34,903 nucleotides of DNA from Flavobacteriaceae bacterium (GTDB lineage: Bacteria > Bacteroidota > Bacteroidia > Flavobacteriales > Flavobacteriaceae), in contig CANGCT010000021.1 of the NCBI GenBank assembly GCA_947452415.1, positions 1 to 34,903 on the forward strand. The letters run 5' to 3'. The position numbers were made by a program, and so were the translations under genes. Below, in pieces: positions 1-8,800 of the stretch (within the stretch, counting starts at the first letter, position 1; every line of letters starts with the position of its first letter). Below the pieces are notes generated by a model that did no database searches, was not told the origin of the DNA, and saw only the letters and a list, made by a program, of their open reading frames with translations.

Positions 1-256
1 AAAAACTTCTTTTTTTAAATTTAGAAATTTATTTTCATTTTATTATGGTGAAAATGCCGGAATTAGAGATATTAACTTCCACGGATTTAAATTAAAAGGC
101 TATTATTACACCAAAAAAGACCTGTTAAATGATTTGCAATTAGCATCTTTTAGAAATATTGAAATTTACTCTTTGGAAGAATACAACCAATTGAAAAACA
201 TAAAATACAACCGAAAAAAAGGGTATAATAATTTGATTTTTATTGCTCAAAAATAA
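1..256 (+). CDS. C-terminal fragment, possible SAM-dependent methyltransferase
   Basis: An open frame enters from the left edge (first full codon at base 2) and stops with TAA at 254-256, giving about 84 residues of a C-terminus. The visible part reads as a small alpha/beta tail: an aromatic segment, then HGFKLKGYYYTKKDLLNDL, then an amphipathic helix and a final strand NLIFIAQK. That pattern (a GYYYTKKDL-type loop before a 'xLxxAxFxxIEIY' strand) looks like the end of class I methyltransferases found in polysaccharide loci, but no SAM-binding motif is in view. It lies 25 bp before the first glycan gene and points the same way, so it probably belongs to the same operon. The methyltransferase assignment is an inference. 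Confidence 0.5.
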   Translation, partial: KTSFFKFRNLFSFYYGENAGIRDINFHGFKLKGYYYTKKDLLNDLQLASFRNIEIYSLEEYNQLKNIKYNRKKGYNNLIFIAQK

Positions 257-281
257 ATCTGTTTCTTGTAGATTTTAAGAT

Positions 282-1694
282 ATGAAAATAGTATTGCTAG
301 TTCCTGATGGTGTTGCCGTTCGAAACTATATTTATTCCGATTTTATACAGGAATTACATCAAGCCAATTTTGAAGTAGTTCTGTACCACCAAATCCCAAC
401 CCCAGCAATACAAGAAATTAAAAAAATACAAGGCGATATAATATCCGATTACTTTAGAATTCCTGATTTTAAAGAGCGTTTTATTAGTCGGATTTTAAGA
501 GAAAGTGTTGCTTATGCTCGATTGTTACAAAATGTCAAAAGTTTGGAAAACAAAACCATTATGCTTTTTTGGAATGGAAAATCTAAAGGATTTAAGCGCA
601 CAGTTTTATTGCGAATTTCCGAAATAGTAGGTTTTTGTATTTCTCAAAAGTATTCATGGATTTTAAAATTAGAAAAGTGGTACGAATCAATTATTATGAA
701 CCATTCCACTACTAAAATAATTGAAGTACAACTTTCTAAGTTAAACCCCGATTATATTTTGAATTTGCACCAACGTGCAGTAAATACGGCTCCAATAATT
801 GCAATAGCGAAAAAGAAAGGGATTAAAAACGGAACTGTTATTTTCTCTTGGGATAATATTCCAAAGGCACGATTGCTATCCAAATACGATTCCTATTTTG
901 TTTGGTCCGATTTGATGCAATCCGAATTGGAAACCCTATATCCGGAAATTAATTCTGCTGCTATAAAAGTGGTGGGAACTCCGCAATTTGAGTTTTATTT
1001 TAAAGAAGAATTCAAATTATCTAAAGAACAATTTTTCGCAACTTATAATTTAGATCCGAATAAAAAAACAGTTTGTTTTTCGGCTAACGATGCTTCTTCT
1101 CCTTATGAAGCCCTTTATTTGGAAGATTTGTGCGAGTCACTAATGACCATTGAGGAGCCTAACCGTCCGCAAATTCTCTTTAGAAAATGTCCGGTAGATT
1201 TATCGAATCGATTTGATGATGTTTTAAATAAATATCCGAAATTGGTTATTTCAATAGATCCCGATTGGCGAATTGCATCTGCTTTAGAAAATACATTTAC
1301 TGAAATTTATCCCATTTTTTCAGATATCAGTTTGTTAGTAAATACCGTTTTGCATAGTGATGTGGTGGTGAATTTAGGAAGTACCATGGCCCATGATTTT
1401 GCGGTTTATAACAAACCTTGTTTGTATTTAAATTACGATCCAGTAAATCCTTCAACTTTTAAAGTAAAGGATGTTTATGGCTTCCAACATTTTAGAAGTA
1501 TGAAGGGAATGAGCCCCGTGGGGTGGATAAACAATCGATTGGATTTTAAAGATAAAATACAGCAAGCATTGGATAATTCAGAAGCCATTGGTCCTGATCG
1601 ATTACAATGGATGCAAAAAATAGTTAAGTATCCGCTACAAAATAATAGTAAAAATTTAGTTCAAGAAATAAGCACTTTATGCACCTCTGTTTAA
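282..1694 (+). CDS. Putative GT-B-fold glycosyltransferase-like protein of polysaccharide locus
   Basis: This 470-residue soluble protein has no signal peptide or membrane segment. It starts MKIVLLVPDGVAVRNYIYSD, a Rossmann-like strand followed by a long helical region. Its second half contains FSWDNIP and KVVGTPQFEFY, then a late segment with LGSTMAHDFAVYNKPCLYLNYD (about residues 367-388). This 'SxxxxDxxxxxKPxxxxxYD' arrangement resembles the nucleotide-sugar or CDP-glycerol binding part of GT-B enzymes. I cannot assign a sugar or a CAZy family, and a phosphotransferase of the CDP-glycerol type is an alternative. It overlaps the next gene by 16 bp and opens a run of glycosyltransferase genes, so a role in assembling a surface glycan is likely from context. 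Confidence 0.75.
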   Translation: MKIVLLVPDGVAVRNYIYSDFIQELHQANFEVVLYHQIPTPAIQEIKKIQGDIISDYFRIPDFKERFISRILRESVAYARLLQNVKSLENKTIMLFWNGKSKGFKRTVLLRISEIVGFCISQKYSWILKLEKWYESIIMNHSTTKIIEVQLSKLNPDYILNLHQRAVNTAPIIAIAKKKGIKNGTVIFSWDNIPKARLLSKYDSYFVWSDLMQSELETLYPEINSAAIKVVGTPQFEFYFKEEFKLSKEQFFATYNLDPNKKTVCFSANDASSPYEALYLEDLCESLMTIEEPNRPQILFRKCPVDLSNRFDDVLNKYPKLVISIDPDWRIASALENTFTEIYPIFSDISLLVNTVLHSDVVVNLGSTMAHDFAVYNKPCLYLNYDPVNPSTFKVKDVYGFQHFRSMKGMSPVGWINNRLDFKDKIQQALDNSEAIGPDRLQWMQKIVKYPLQNNSKNLVQEISTLCTSV

Positions 1695-2824
1695 TCACAC
1701 ACGAATACCCAAAATCTGGTTTTGCTCATGGCGGAATAGGTAGTTTTATAAAAACATTTGCTCCAAAACTAGTGGCACAAGGTGTTATCGTTACTGTGGT
1801 AGGCTTGAGTTATGATTATCAAGAAGACTATGAAGAAGATCAAGGAGTAAGGATTTATCGATTAGGATATAAAAACATAAAACGAATGGAATGGTATCAT
1901 GGAATGAAAGCAATGAATAAAAAAATTGCTGAAATTCATAAAGAAAATCCAATAAATATTATTGAATCAGCCGAATTGGAATTGGCCTTTTTAACTAAAT
2001 TACCAGGTATAAAGTATGTTATTCGATTACACGGTGGGCATCATTTTTTTTCCGAATCGGAACACCGAAAAATTGATTTTTGGAAAGGTTTTCAAGAGAA
2101 ATTATCTTTTAAAAAAGCCGATGCATTTATTGCTGTTTCGCATTATGTGAAAATGCATACCGAAAACTATTTAAGTTATAATCGTAAACCAGTAGTTTCA
2201 ATCAATAACCTTATTGATGTCGATTTTTTTAAACCAATTACAAGGAAAATAAATCAATTTAGTATTGTTTTTATTGGAACGGTTTGCGAAAAAAAAGGTG
2301 TTCGTCAATTGATACAATCGTTTCCAATAGTTAAAGAAAAATTTCCTGACGCTACCCTTGAAATTTATGGACGCGATTGGCTCTTTCCAAACGGAAAATC
2401 TTATATAGAAATGCTTCAAGAAACGGAAATTTCAAAACTTGGAAGCAGTGCTATAGATATCCATTTTCATGGTAGGGTGAATTATGAATACATTCCAGAA
2501 ATCTATGCACAAGCACAGGTTTGCGTTTTTCCATCCCACATGGAAACACAAGGTTTAGTGGCTCCCGAAGCTATGGCAATGGAGAAATTAGTTATTTTCA
2601 CCAACCAAGGTCCAGGTCCCGAAACTATAACTAATTTAGAAAATGGTTTATTATGCAATCCTTTTATTCCAGAGGATATTGCAAATCAAATTATTTGGGT
2701 ATTTTCAAATGAAGAAAAAGTTGCCGTAATTTGTAAAAATGCCCGACAAAGTGTGCTAGAAAAATATTCTGCTGCACTTATTGTTCAAAAAAATATAGAT
2801 TTTTATACCAAATTAATTCAATAA
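1679..2824 (+). CDS. GT4-family glycosyltransferase
   Basis: This is a 381-residue GT-B retaining glycosyltransferase of the GT4 (Glycos_transf_1) type. The N-terminal acceptor domain opens with LITHEYPK followed by a glycine-rich loop FAHGGIGSF (about residues 15-23), the classic GT4 start. The C-terminal donor domain starts near FIGTVCEKKGVRQLI (about 198-212) and has the conserved acidic motif HMETQGLVAPEAMAMEKLV (about 287-305), a variant of the E-x7-E motif that holds the nucleotide-sugar. There is no membrane segment, so it should work at the cytoplasmic face on lipid-linked sugar. It begins 16 bp inside the preceding gene, suggesting coupled translation. Donor and linkage cannot be read from sequence. 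Confidence 0.9.
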   Translation: MHLCLITHEYPKSGFAHGGIGSFIKTFAPKLVAQGVIVTVVGLSYDYQEDYEEDQGVRIYRLGYKNIKRMEWYHGMKAMNKKIAEIHKENPINIIESAELELAFLTKLPGIKYVIRLHGGHHFFSESEHRKIDFWKGFQEKLSFKKADAFIAVSHYVKMHTENYLSYNRKPVVSINNLIDVDFFKPITRKINQFSIVFIGTVCEKKGVRQLIQSFPIVKEKFPDATLEIYGRDWLFPNGKSYIEMLQETEISKLGSSAIDIHFHGRVNYEYIPEIYAQAQVCVFPSHMETQGLVAPEAMAMEKLVIFTNQGPGPETITNLENGLLCNPFIPEDIANQIIWVFSNEEKVAVICKNARQSVLEKYSAALIVQKNIDFYTKLIQ

Positions 2825-2829
2825 TTGTT

Positions 2830-3954
2830 GTGAAATTTTTAATAGTAACCCATGTCGTACATACCCAAAAAGGCACCGACTTTTTTGCATATTCCCCTTA
2901 TGTAAATGAGATGAATATTTGGTTGCGTCCTATGGATTCGGTTACCATTATTGCACCTTTAAAAATGGGGGAAGTTACGTCGTTACAAGAAAAATACAGT
3001 TCTAGTTCTATTAATTTTATTTCGGTACCCGAGTTTTCTTTTATCAATTATAAAGAAAGTATAAAAGCAATTGTGGTGCTTCCAATTATTTTATGGAGGT
3101 TGTTCCGAGTTATGATTTCTGCACAACACATCCACTTGCGATGCCCAGGAAATATGGGTTTGTTAGGCAGTTTGGTTCAGATGTTTTTTCCTTTTAAAGC
3201 CAAAAGCGCAAAATATGCTGGGAACTGGGATCCAAAAGCAAAGCAACCTTGGAGTTATAAGTTTCAAAAATTTCTATTAGCAAATACCTTTTTTACCCAT
3301 AATATGCAAGTGCTAGTTTATGGAGATTGGATAAATCAATCCAAAAATATAAAGTCTTTTTTTACAGCTACTTATTCTGAAACAGAGGCTAAAGCATTGC
3401 CAACAAAAAGTTTAGAAGGCAAAATAAAATTTATTTTTGTTGGTACTTTAGTGAAGGGAAAACAGCCTTTAGTGGCTTTACAACTATTTGAAAAGATACT
3501 GCAAGACTATCCAAATATTGAATTATCCTTTTACGGAGATGGAGAGGAGCGAAAAGCGTTAGAAACCTATATTGCTAAAAATTCCTTACAATCTTCGGTT
3601 TTTTTAAAAGGAAATCAGGATCGCGAAACAATGAAAGAAATCTATAAAAAGAGTCATTTTTTACTATTACCATCCAAAAGTGAAGGTTGGCCAAAAGTGG
3701 TTGCTGAAGCTATGTTTTGGGGATGTTTACCTATAGCTAGTTCGGTTTCTTGTGTTCCGTCTATGTTAGATTTTGGAAAAAGAGGAATTGTTTTGGATGA
3801 AAATTTGGAGCAAAACATTTCGTTGATTCAGAAACTATTAGTAAATCCTTTAGAATATGAAAAAAGGAGAAAAGCTGCAATACAATGGTCGAGAACCTTC
3901 ACTCTTGAAAAATTCGAAAAAGCGATAACTAAAATTGTGTCACCATGCGAATAG
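2830..3954 (+). CDS. GT4-family glycosyltransferase (GTG start)
   Basis: This 374-residue GT-B glycosyltransferase has an N-terminal domain beginning KFLIVTHVVHTQKG and a C-terminal GT4 domain with FVGTLVKGKQPLVAL (about residues 202-216), FYGDGEERKALE and the donor-site motif SEGWPKVVAEAMFWG (about 284-298). The start used is GTG at 2830, five bases after the previous stop; no ATG serves the N-terminal strand. The gene overlaps the next by 10 bp. Tight packing and the shared family point to one operon building an oligosaccharide repeat. Substrate is unknown. Confidence 0.88.
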   Translation: MKFLIVTHVVHTQKGTDFFAYSPYVNEMNIWLRPMDSVTIIAPLKMGEVTSLQEKYSSSSINFISVPEFSFINYKESIKAIVVLPIILWRLFRVMISAQHIHLRCPGNMGLLGSLVQMFFPFKAKSAKYAGNWDPKAKQPWSYKFQKFLLANTFFTHNMQVLVYGDWINQSKNIKSFFTATYSETEAKALPTKSLEGKIKFIFVGTLVKGKQPLVALQLFEKILQDYPNIELSFYGDGEERKALETYIAKNSLQSSVFLKGNQDRETMKEIYKKSHFLLLPSKSEGWPKVVAEAMFWGCLPIASSVSCVPSMLDFGKRGIVLDENLEQNISLIQKLLVNPLEYEKRRKAAIQWSRTFTLEKFEKAITKIVSPCE

Positions 3955-5018
3955 TACAATTAATAGATTCATTAGATATTGGTGGTGCCGAAAAAATGGC
4001 AGTTAATTATGCTAATTCTTTGGCTAAGATTATTGAATTTTCGGGCTTAGTTGCAACAAGAAAAGAAGGGGAATTAAAAAATAAAATGGATACTGGAGTT
4101 TCTTATTTGTTTTTAAACAAAAAGAAAAGTGTAGATTTTAATGCCATTTTGAAATTAAGAAATTATTGTAAAAAAAATAAAGTGCAAATTATTCAAGCGC
4201 ACTCGAGTTCTTTTTTTCTGGCTTGCATAGTTAAATTTCTGCTTCCTAGTATTGCGGTTATTTGGCACGATCATTATGGGAATTTTATTCCACCAAAGCG
4301 TAAAGGTGCTTTTTTTATTCGAATTTTCTCTGTTCTATTTCAAGGGGTAATTGCCGTGAATTTAGACTTAGCAGCATGGTCTAAAAAGAATATATTTTGT
4401 AAAAATGTCATTTATTTGCAAAATTATATTTCTGAAAATAAGGATTATATTCGAGAAACAGTGTTGCATGGAATTGAGGGTAAACGCGTTTTGTATTTGG
4501 CAAATTTACGGCCTCAAAAAAACCATTTAATGTTTGTGGAAGTAGTTAAAAGCATGAGTAAAAATTTTCCAGATTGGACTTTCCATTTGGTTGGAAGTGA
4601 TTTAAAGGATGATTATTCTAGAACTATTAAAGCCAAAATAATAGAGTACCAATTAGAGAAAGTTATTTTTTTATATGGTTCCAAATCAGATGTGGAGAAT
4701 ATTATTATGCAATCTGATATTGGAGTAATTACATCCAATTCAGAGGGTTTGCCTGTTTCATTATTGGAATATGGATTTTACAAAAAACCAATTGTCGCTA
4801 CTAATGTTGGTCAGATTCCGTTTTTAGTTAAACATGAAGTATCCGGATTTATTTCAGAATCTCAGGATGTTATAGCATTTTCAACTAATTTAGCAACAAT
4901 TCTAAAGGATGAAAAATTAAGAGTTAAATTTGGAGAAGAACTTGCTATGACAATAAAGGATGGTTATTCTGAAGATGTTGTAATTGAAAACTATTTAAGT
5001 TGGTTAAATATAAAATGA
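3945..5018 (+). CDS. GT4-family glycosyltransferase
   Basis: The 357-residue protein opens MRIVQLIDSLDIGGAEKMAV, the textbook GT4 N-terminus with the GGAE loop at about residues 13-16. The donor domain contains LYLANLRPQKNH (about 180-191), HLVGSD and the acidic motif SNSEGLPVSLLEYG (about 263-276), whose two glutamates match the E-x7-E pattern. It should be a cytoplasmic enzyme transferring one sugar in repeat-unit assembly. Its stop codon is embedded in an ATGA overlap with the next gene, a sign of translational coupling. Sugar specificity cannot be predicted. Confidence 0.9.
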   Translation: MRIVQLIDSLDIGGAEKMAVNYANSLAKIIEFSGLVATRKEGELKNKMDTGVSYLFLNKKKSVDFNAILKLRNYCKKNKVQIIQAHSSSFFLACIVKFLLPSIAVIWHDHYGNFIPPKRKGAFFIRIFSVLFQGVIAVNLDLAAWSKKNIFCKNVIYLQNYISENKDYIRETVLHGIEGKRVLYLANLRPQKNHLMFVEVVKSMSKNFPDWTFHLVGSDLKDDYSRTIKAKIIEYQLEKVIFLYGSKSDVENIIMQSDIGVITSNSEGLPVSLLEYGFYKKPIVATNVGQIPFLVKHEVSGFISESQDVIAFSTNLATILKDEKLRVKFGEELAMTIKDGYSEDVVIENYLSWLNIK

Positions 5019-6349
5019 AAAAAGAAGAATACACTTTACATATTCAAAGTTTGATATATACTTTATCAAGTAATGCATTGCTGTTTTATGTTTCAGTTGT
5101 TATGATGTTCTCTTATTTTTATAATTTACCATTATTAAGTTATGGTTTCGAGAGTAGTTATGAATTAAGGGTTTATGATGTTTGTGGTATCTTTTTTTTA
5201 TATTTTCATATAGTAAATAAACCCATTATTTCTTACATTATACATAATATAATGCCAAACAGGTGGTTTTGGTATTTTTTTAAATGGGTGTCAATAACAT
5301 TGTTGTTGACTTTATTTTTTAGTATTTATTTTTCTAAGATTCTTTCATTTATTCAAACACTCCTGTATTTATATCATTTATATATTTTCTTTATTTCAAG
5401 TGTTTTTATTTATTTGATTTGTTTACAAAAAAACAAATTAGAGACTTATATCAAAATTATTTGTGTTTTTTCAATTTTGACGAGTTTGATTGTTATTATA
5501 CAAAATTTCGGGATGATTCCTTTTTTATGGAATGATTCATATAAGCAAAGTTATCAAGAATTTCTTTCTGGTACATTAGGACCAAATAAAATCGTGCTAG
5601 GAATGACCTCTTTATTTATGTTTATTTTTTCATTATCTGTATTTATTGAAAAAAAAATGAAAGTTAATTCTATTTTAGTCTTACTAACTTTATTATTAAG
5701 TTTTTATGCACTTATAATTTCAGGGTCAAGAACTTCCTATGTTGGTCTTTTAATATTTCTTTCCTATTTTGCATTTAATAATTTTGGAAAATTTATTTAT
5801 TTGTCTGTTGTGTTTTTCTCAATTTCTTTTTGTGTAATATTAATTAATGGTGATTTATACAATAAAGTAGAAAAAGTGATTAACGGGAGAGTAATTAATA
5901 AAGTGAAAAACAAGGATGCCTTGAGTAAAGCAAAAGTAGGCGAGTTGTATGAAGATTTAGGCGCAGGAAGAAAAGAGTTGTCCGAACAAAATGCTTTGTT
6001 TCTTATTGAAAATCCTATTGTAATTCCTTTTGGAATGGGGTTTAATAATAAACTGATATCGGTTTATGGTTCATCAGCGCATAATATGTATATTCAAGTA
6101 ATTAAAGAACTTGGTATAGTTGGTTTTATTTTGTATTTTGGTTGGCTTATTCAATATCTTTTTGTAACCTTTGAGGAAAAGAAAGGATTTTCAACTGGGC
6201 TTAAAGGATTGGTAATTGCAATGTTAGTAACTGCTTATTTTGGTGAGCAGTTATATATTTACAGAGCATTATTTGGTTTATTAGGTTTGTTTTTTTTAAT
6301 AACAAGTTTGTTTTTTTCAATTTTACACAAAGAACATTTTAGAAAGTAA
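5015..6349 (+). CDS. O-antigen polymerase/ligase-type membrane protein (Wzy/WaaL-like)
   Basis: This is a very hydrophobic protein of about 444 residues with roughly 10-12 predicted membrane spans. Near the C-terminus lies a periplasmic-loop pattern, FGMGFNNKL followed by GSSAHNMYIQVIKELGIVGF, matching the Wzy_C signature in which an HN pair precedes 'Y...xxELGxxG'. An SGSRTSY motif sits before a mid-protein span, also typical of the family. Wzy enzymes polymerise lipid-linked repeat units in the periplasm; WaaL ligases move finished glycan onto lipid A-core. Sequence alone does not separate them, but the single copy among glycosyltransferases favours a polymerase. I chose ATG 5015, which forms an ATGA overlap with the previous stop, over a TTG at 5000. 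It is markedly AT-rich. Confidence 0.85.
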   Translation: MKKEEYTLHIQSLIYTLSSNALLFYVSVVMMFSYFYNLPLLSYGFESSYELRVYDVCGIFFLYFHIVNKPIISYIIHNIMPNRWFWYFFKWVSITLLLTLFFSIYFSKILSFIQTLLYLYHLYIFFISSVFIYLICLQKNKLETYIKIICVFSILTSLIVIIQNFGMIPFLWNDSYKQSYQEFLSGTLGPNKIVLGMTSLFMFIFSLSVFIEKKMKVNSILVLLTLLLSFYALIISGSRTSYVGLLIFLSYFAFNNFGKFIYLSVVFFSISFCVILINGDLYNKVEKVINGRVINKVKNKDALSKAKVGELYEDLGAGRKELSEQNALFLIENPIVIPFGMGFNNKLISVYGSSAHNMYIQVIKELGIVGFILYFGWLIQYLFVTFEEKKGFSTGLKGLVIAMLVTAYFGEQLYIYRALFGLLGLFFLITSLFFSILHKEHFRK

Positions 6350-6356
6350 TTGTATT

Positions 6357-7757
6357 ATGGAAGAATTTTTAAATAAATTAAATGATAATAAAATTTGGAA
6401 AATCATTTTGATTTTTACATTATTACCATTCATAATAAATTCTTTTTTTAATTTGCCAGTAGGAGACGATTTTAATTTTGGTAATGTTGGAAGAAATGAA
6501 AGTGTTTTAAACGCTGTAAAATATTGGTATAATAACTGGGGTGGGAGATATACACAGGAATTGTTATTAACTATTTTTAATCCTTTATCTTTCAATAGTC
6601 AAAATTATTTTTGGCTACCCCCATTAATACTTATTTTATCAATTTGTTTCTCATTTTACTTTCTAATAAAAACAATTGGAGTAAATGTCTTAAGCTTAAA
6701 CGAACGAATTATTTTCCTTACGATTTTACTTTTTCTTGTTTTTAATTTAATGCCTGAAATTGGTGAAGTCTTATTTTGGATTTCTGGTGCATACACTTTT
6801 CAATCAGGTAATGTTTTTTTTATTTTATTAATCTCAATTTGGTATCAATTGCATTTTAATAATAATTTATGGAAAAATATTTTTTTATTATTTCTTTCAT
6901 CTGTATTAATATTGTTGATATCTGGAACAAATGAAGTATCAATGTTATATACTTTCGGATTTATATTTTTATATACTTTTTATTGTCTTTTTTATTCTCC
7001 AACTAAAATTATTATAGCTATAACATTATTAGTGGTTTCTCTTATTTTTGCTTATATTTCAATACTTTCTCCAGGTAATTTTATTAGAGCTGCGCATACA
7101 GGTGGATTGTTTCAAGATTTGATAAAAAATGGTTTAGAATCAATAATTAGAGGACTATTTTATTTAGTTTTTTGGTTGCCTAGCACTATTGTCTTAACCT
7201 TTTTTATATGGAAACCTTTAGGAAAAATTAGCAAAAAATATAATTCTAGTACTACTAATTATAGCAAACTGTTTTTTAAAATTGTTTTACTGTTTTTTTG
7301 TGTAATAATTGCAGGTTTTTTTCCGAGTTTAGCTTCTACTGGTTGGAATCCACCTAGAACTGTTGCACCAGTTTTTATAGTTTTTATTCTTTTTTATTTT
7401 GGAATTTGCATCTATTTTCATAGCTATATTAGTGAAAAAATAGCACAATATTGTTTTCTGAATTTTACTATTCCATCTTATTTAGTTCTACTATTTATTC
7501 TTGGTTATAGTAATCAACATAATGTTATGAATGCTTATGTGGATATTGTTTCATTAAAGTCCTTTAAGTATAATTTAGAAATTAGTAAAGTTTATAAACA
7601 GTTGAATTCTAAAGGAATGGATACTGTAAGTGTATTTCCACTTATTGCGAAACCTAGAACTTTACCAATTCGTTGGCCGGATCATTATAATACGTTAGTA
7701 AATAATGAATTAGAAGCCTATTTTCATAAGAAAGTTCTTATGAAAAATAATAAATAA
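6357..7757 (+). CDS. DUF6056-like multi-span membrane protein, possible GT-C enzyme
   Basis: The 466-residue polytopic membrane protein has about 11-12 hydrophobic spans. After the first span comes a periplasmic loop with PVGDDFNFGN (about residues 34-43) and then YWYNNWGGRYTQELL. An acidic pair in the first external loop followed by a W-x-GRY block is how many GT-C glycosyltransferases and DUF6056 proteins begin. The C-terminal tail after the last span is soluble. I recognise it as DUF6056-like; sugar transfer from a polyprenyl-phosphate donor is an inference from the GDD loop and from the adjacent GT2 gene, whose family often makes such donors. GC content is the lowest in the cluster. The gene follows wzy by 7 bp. 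Confidence 0.75.
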   Translation: MEEFLNKLNDNKIWKIILIFTLLPFIINSFFNLPVGDDFNFGNVGRNESVLNAVKYWYNNWGGRYTQELLLTIFNPLSFNSQNYFWLPPLILILSICFSFYFLIKTIGVNVLSLNERIIFLTILLFLVFNLMPEIGEVLFWISGAYTFQSGNVFFILLISIWYQLHFNNNLWKNIFLLFLSSVLILLISGTNEVSMLYTFGFIFLYTFYCLFYSPTKIIIAITLLVVSLIFAYISILSPGNFIRAAHTGGLFQDLIKNGLESIIRGLFYLVFWLPSTIVLTFFIWKPLGKISKKYNSSTTNYSKLFFKIVLLFFCVIIAGFFPSLASTGWNPPRTVAPVFIVFILFYFGICIYFHSYISEKIAQYCFLNFTIPSYLVLLFILGYSNQHNVMNAYVDIVSLKSFKYNLEISKVYKQLNSKGMDTVSVFPLIAKPRTLPIRWPDHYNTLVNNELEAYFHKKVLMKNNK

Positions 7758-7861
7758 TAATCAAATAAATTTTAGAATTTAGAATTGTTGATATAATTAG
7801 ATAATGATTAATTTTTATATTGGTAATTTTATTGAATTCAAAATGTTAAAATCTTCTTTTT

Positions 7862-8800
7862 ATGAAACTTATTATAGTTGTTCCTTGTTACAATGAAGAG
7901 ATGGTTATTATTGAAACTAATAATCAATTGCAAATTGTATTAAATAAATTGATAAATGAAAATAAAGTAACTGCTGAAAGTTCAATTTTATATATTGATG
8001 ATGGAAGCAACGATAATACTTGGAATTTAATAATTAAATTAAGAAATGATTTTGATAATATAAAGGGATTAAAGCTGTCAAAAAATGTAGGACATCAAAA
8101 TGCTTTATTAGCAGGACTTCTTACAGCTAAAATAGATAATGATATTGTTGTGTCAATAGATGCTGATCTTCAAGATGATGTTAATGTTATTTTTAAAATG
8201 ATTGAGGAGTTCTACAAAGGCAATGAAATAGTTTATGGAGCTAGAAATTCTAGAAATTTTGATAGTTTTTTTAAAAAACATACGGCAATATTGTTCTATA
8301 AATTAATGTGCTTTTTAGGTGCTGAAACAATATATAATCATGCTGATTACAGATTAATGAGCAAAAAATCACTTGATGAATTATCTAATTTTAATGAAAG
8401 AAATTTATTTTTAAGAGGTATGATTCCTTTATTAGGCTTTTCATCTACAACAGTGTTTTATGACAGACAATCCCGATTTGCTGGCGTATCAAAGTATCCT
8501 CTTATTAAAATGATGAATTTTGCCCTAAATGGGATAACCTCGATGAGTGTAAAACCATTAAGGTTAATATTTTTGTTAGGGATTATTATTTTTTTTATAT
8601 CAATAGGAATGTTTGTTTATATATTATTATCTTATTTTACCGGAAATGCAATAGCTGGATGGTCTTCTTTAATTTTGTCTGTTTGGTTTTTAGGGTCGTT
8701 AATTTTAATCTCAGTTGGTGTTCTTGGAGAATATATTGGGAAAATCTATAATGAAACTAAAGATAGACCTCGATACATTATTGAGAAGTATTTAGATTAA
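7862..8800 (+). CDS. Membrane-anchored GT2 glycosyltransferase (GtrB/DPM1-like)
   Basis: This 312-residue inverting GT-A enzyme starts IIVVPCYNEE, has the nucleotide-binding IDDGS (about residues 45-49) and the metal-binding DADLQDD at 100-106. The C-terminal third carries two membrane spans (about 233-260 and 268-293) and ends with GEYIGKIYNETKDRPRY, the standard ending of the GtrB/ArnC/YkcC subgroup. Members move a sugar from a nucleotide donor to undecaprenyl phosphate at the inner membrane, giving a donor for periplasmic GT-C enzymes. The DUF6056 protein just upstream is a plausible user, by inference. A 104-bp AT-rich gap precedes the gene; I see no convincing promoter there. Confidence 0.88.
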   Translation: MKLIIVVPCYNEEMVIIETNNQLQIVLNKLINENKVTAESSILYIDDGSNDNTWNLIIKLRNDFDNIKGLKLSKNVGHQNALLAGLLTAKIDNDIVVSIDADLQDDVNVIFKMIEEFYKGNEIVYGARNSRNFDSFFKKHTAILFYKLMCFLGAETIYNHADYRLMSKKSLDELSNFNERNLFLRGMIPLLGFSSTTVFYDRQSRFAGVSKYPLIKMMNFALNGITSMSVKPLRLIFLLGIIIFFISIGMFVYILLSYFTGNAIAGWSSLILSVWFLGSLILISVGVLGEYIGKIYNETKDRPRYIIEKYLD

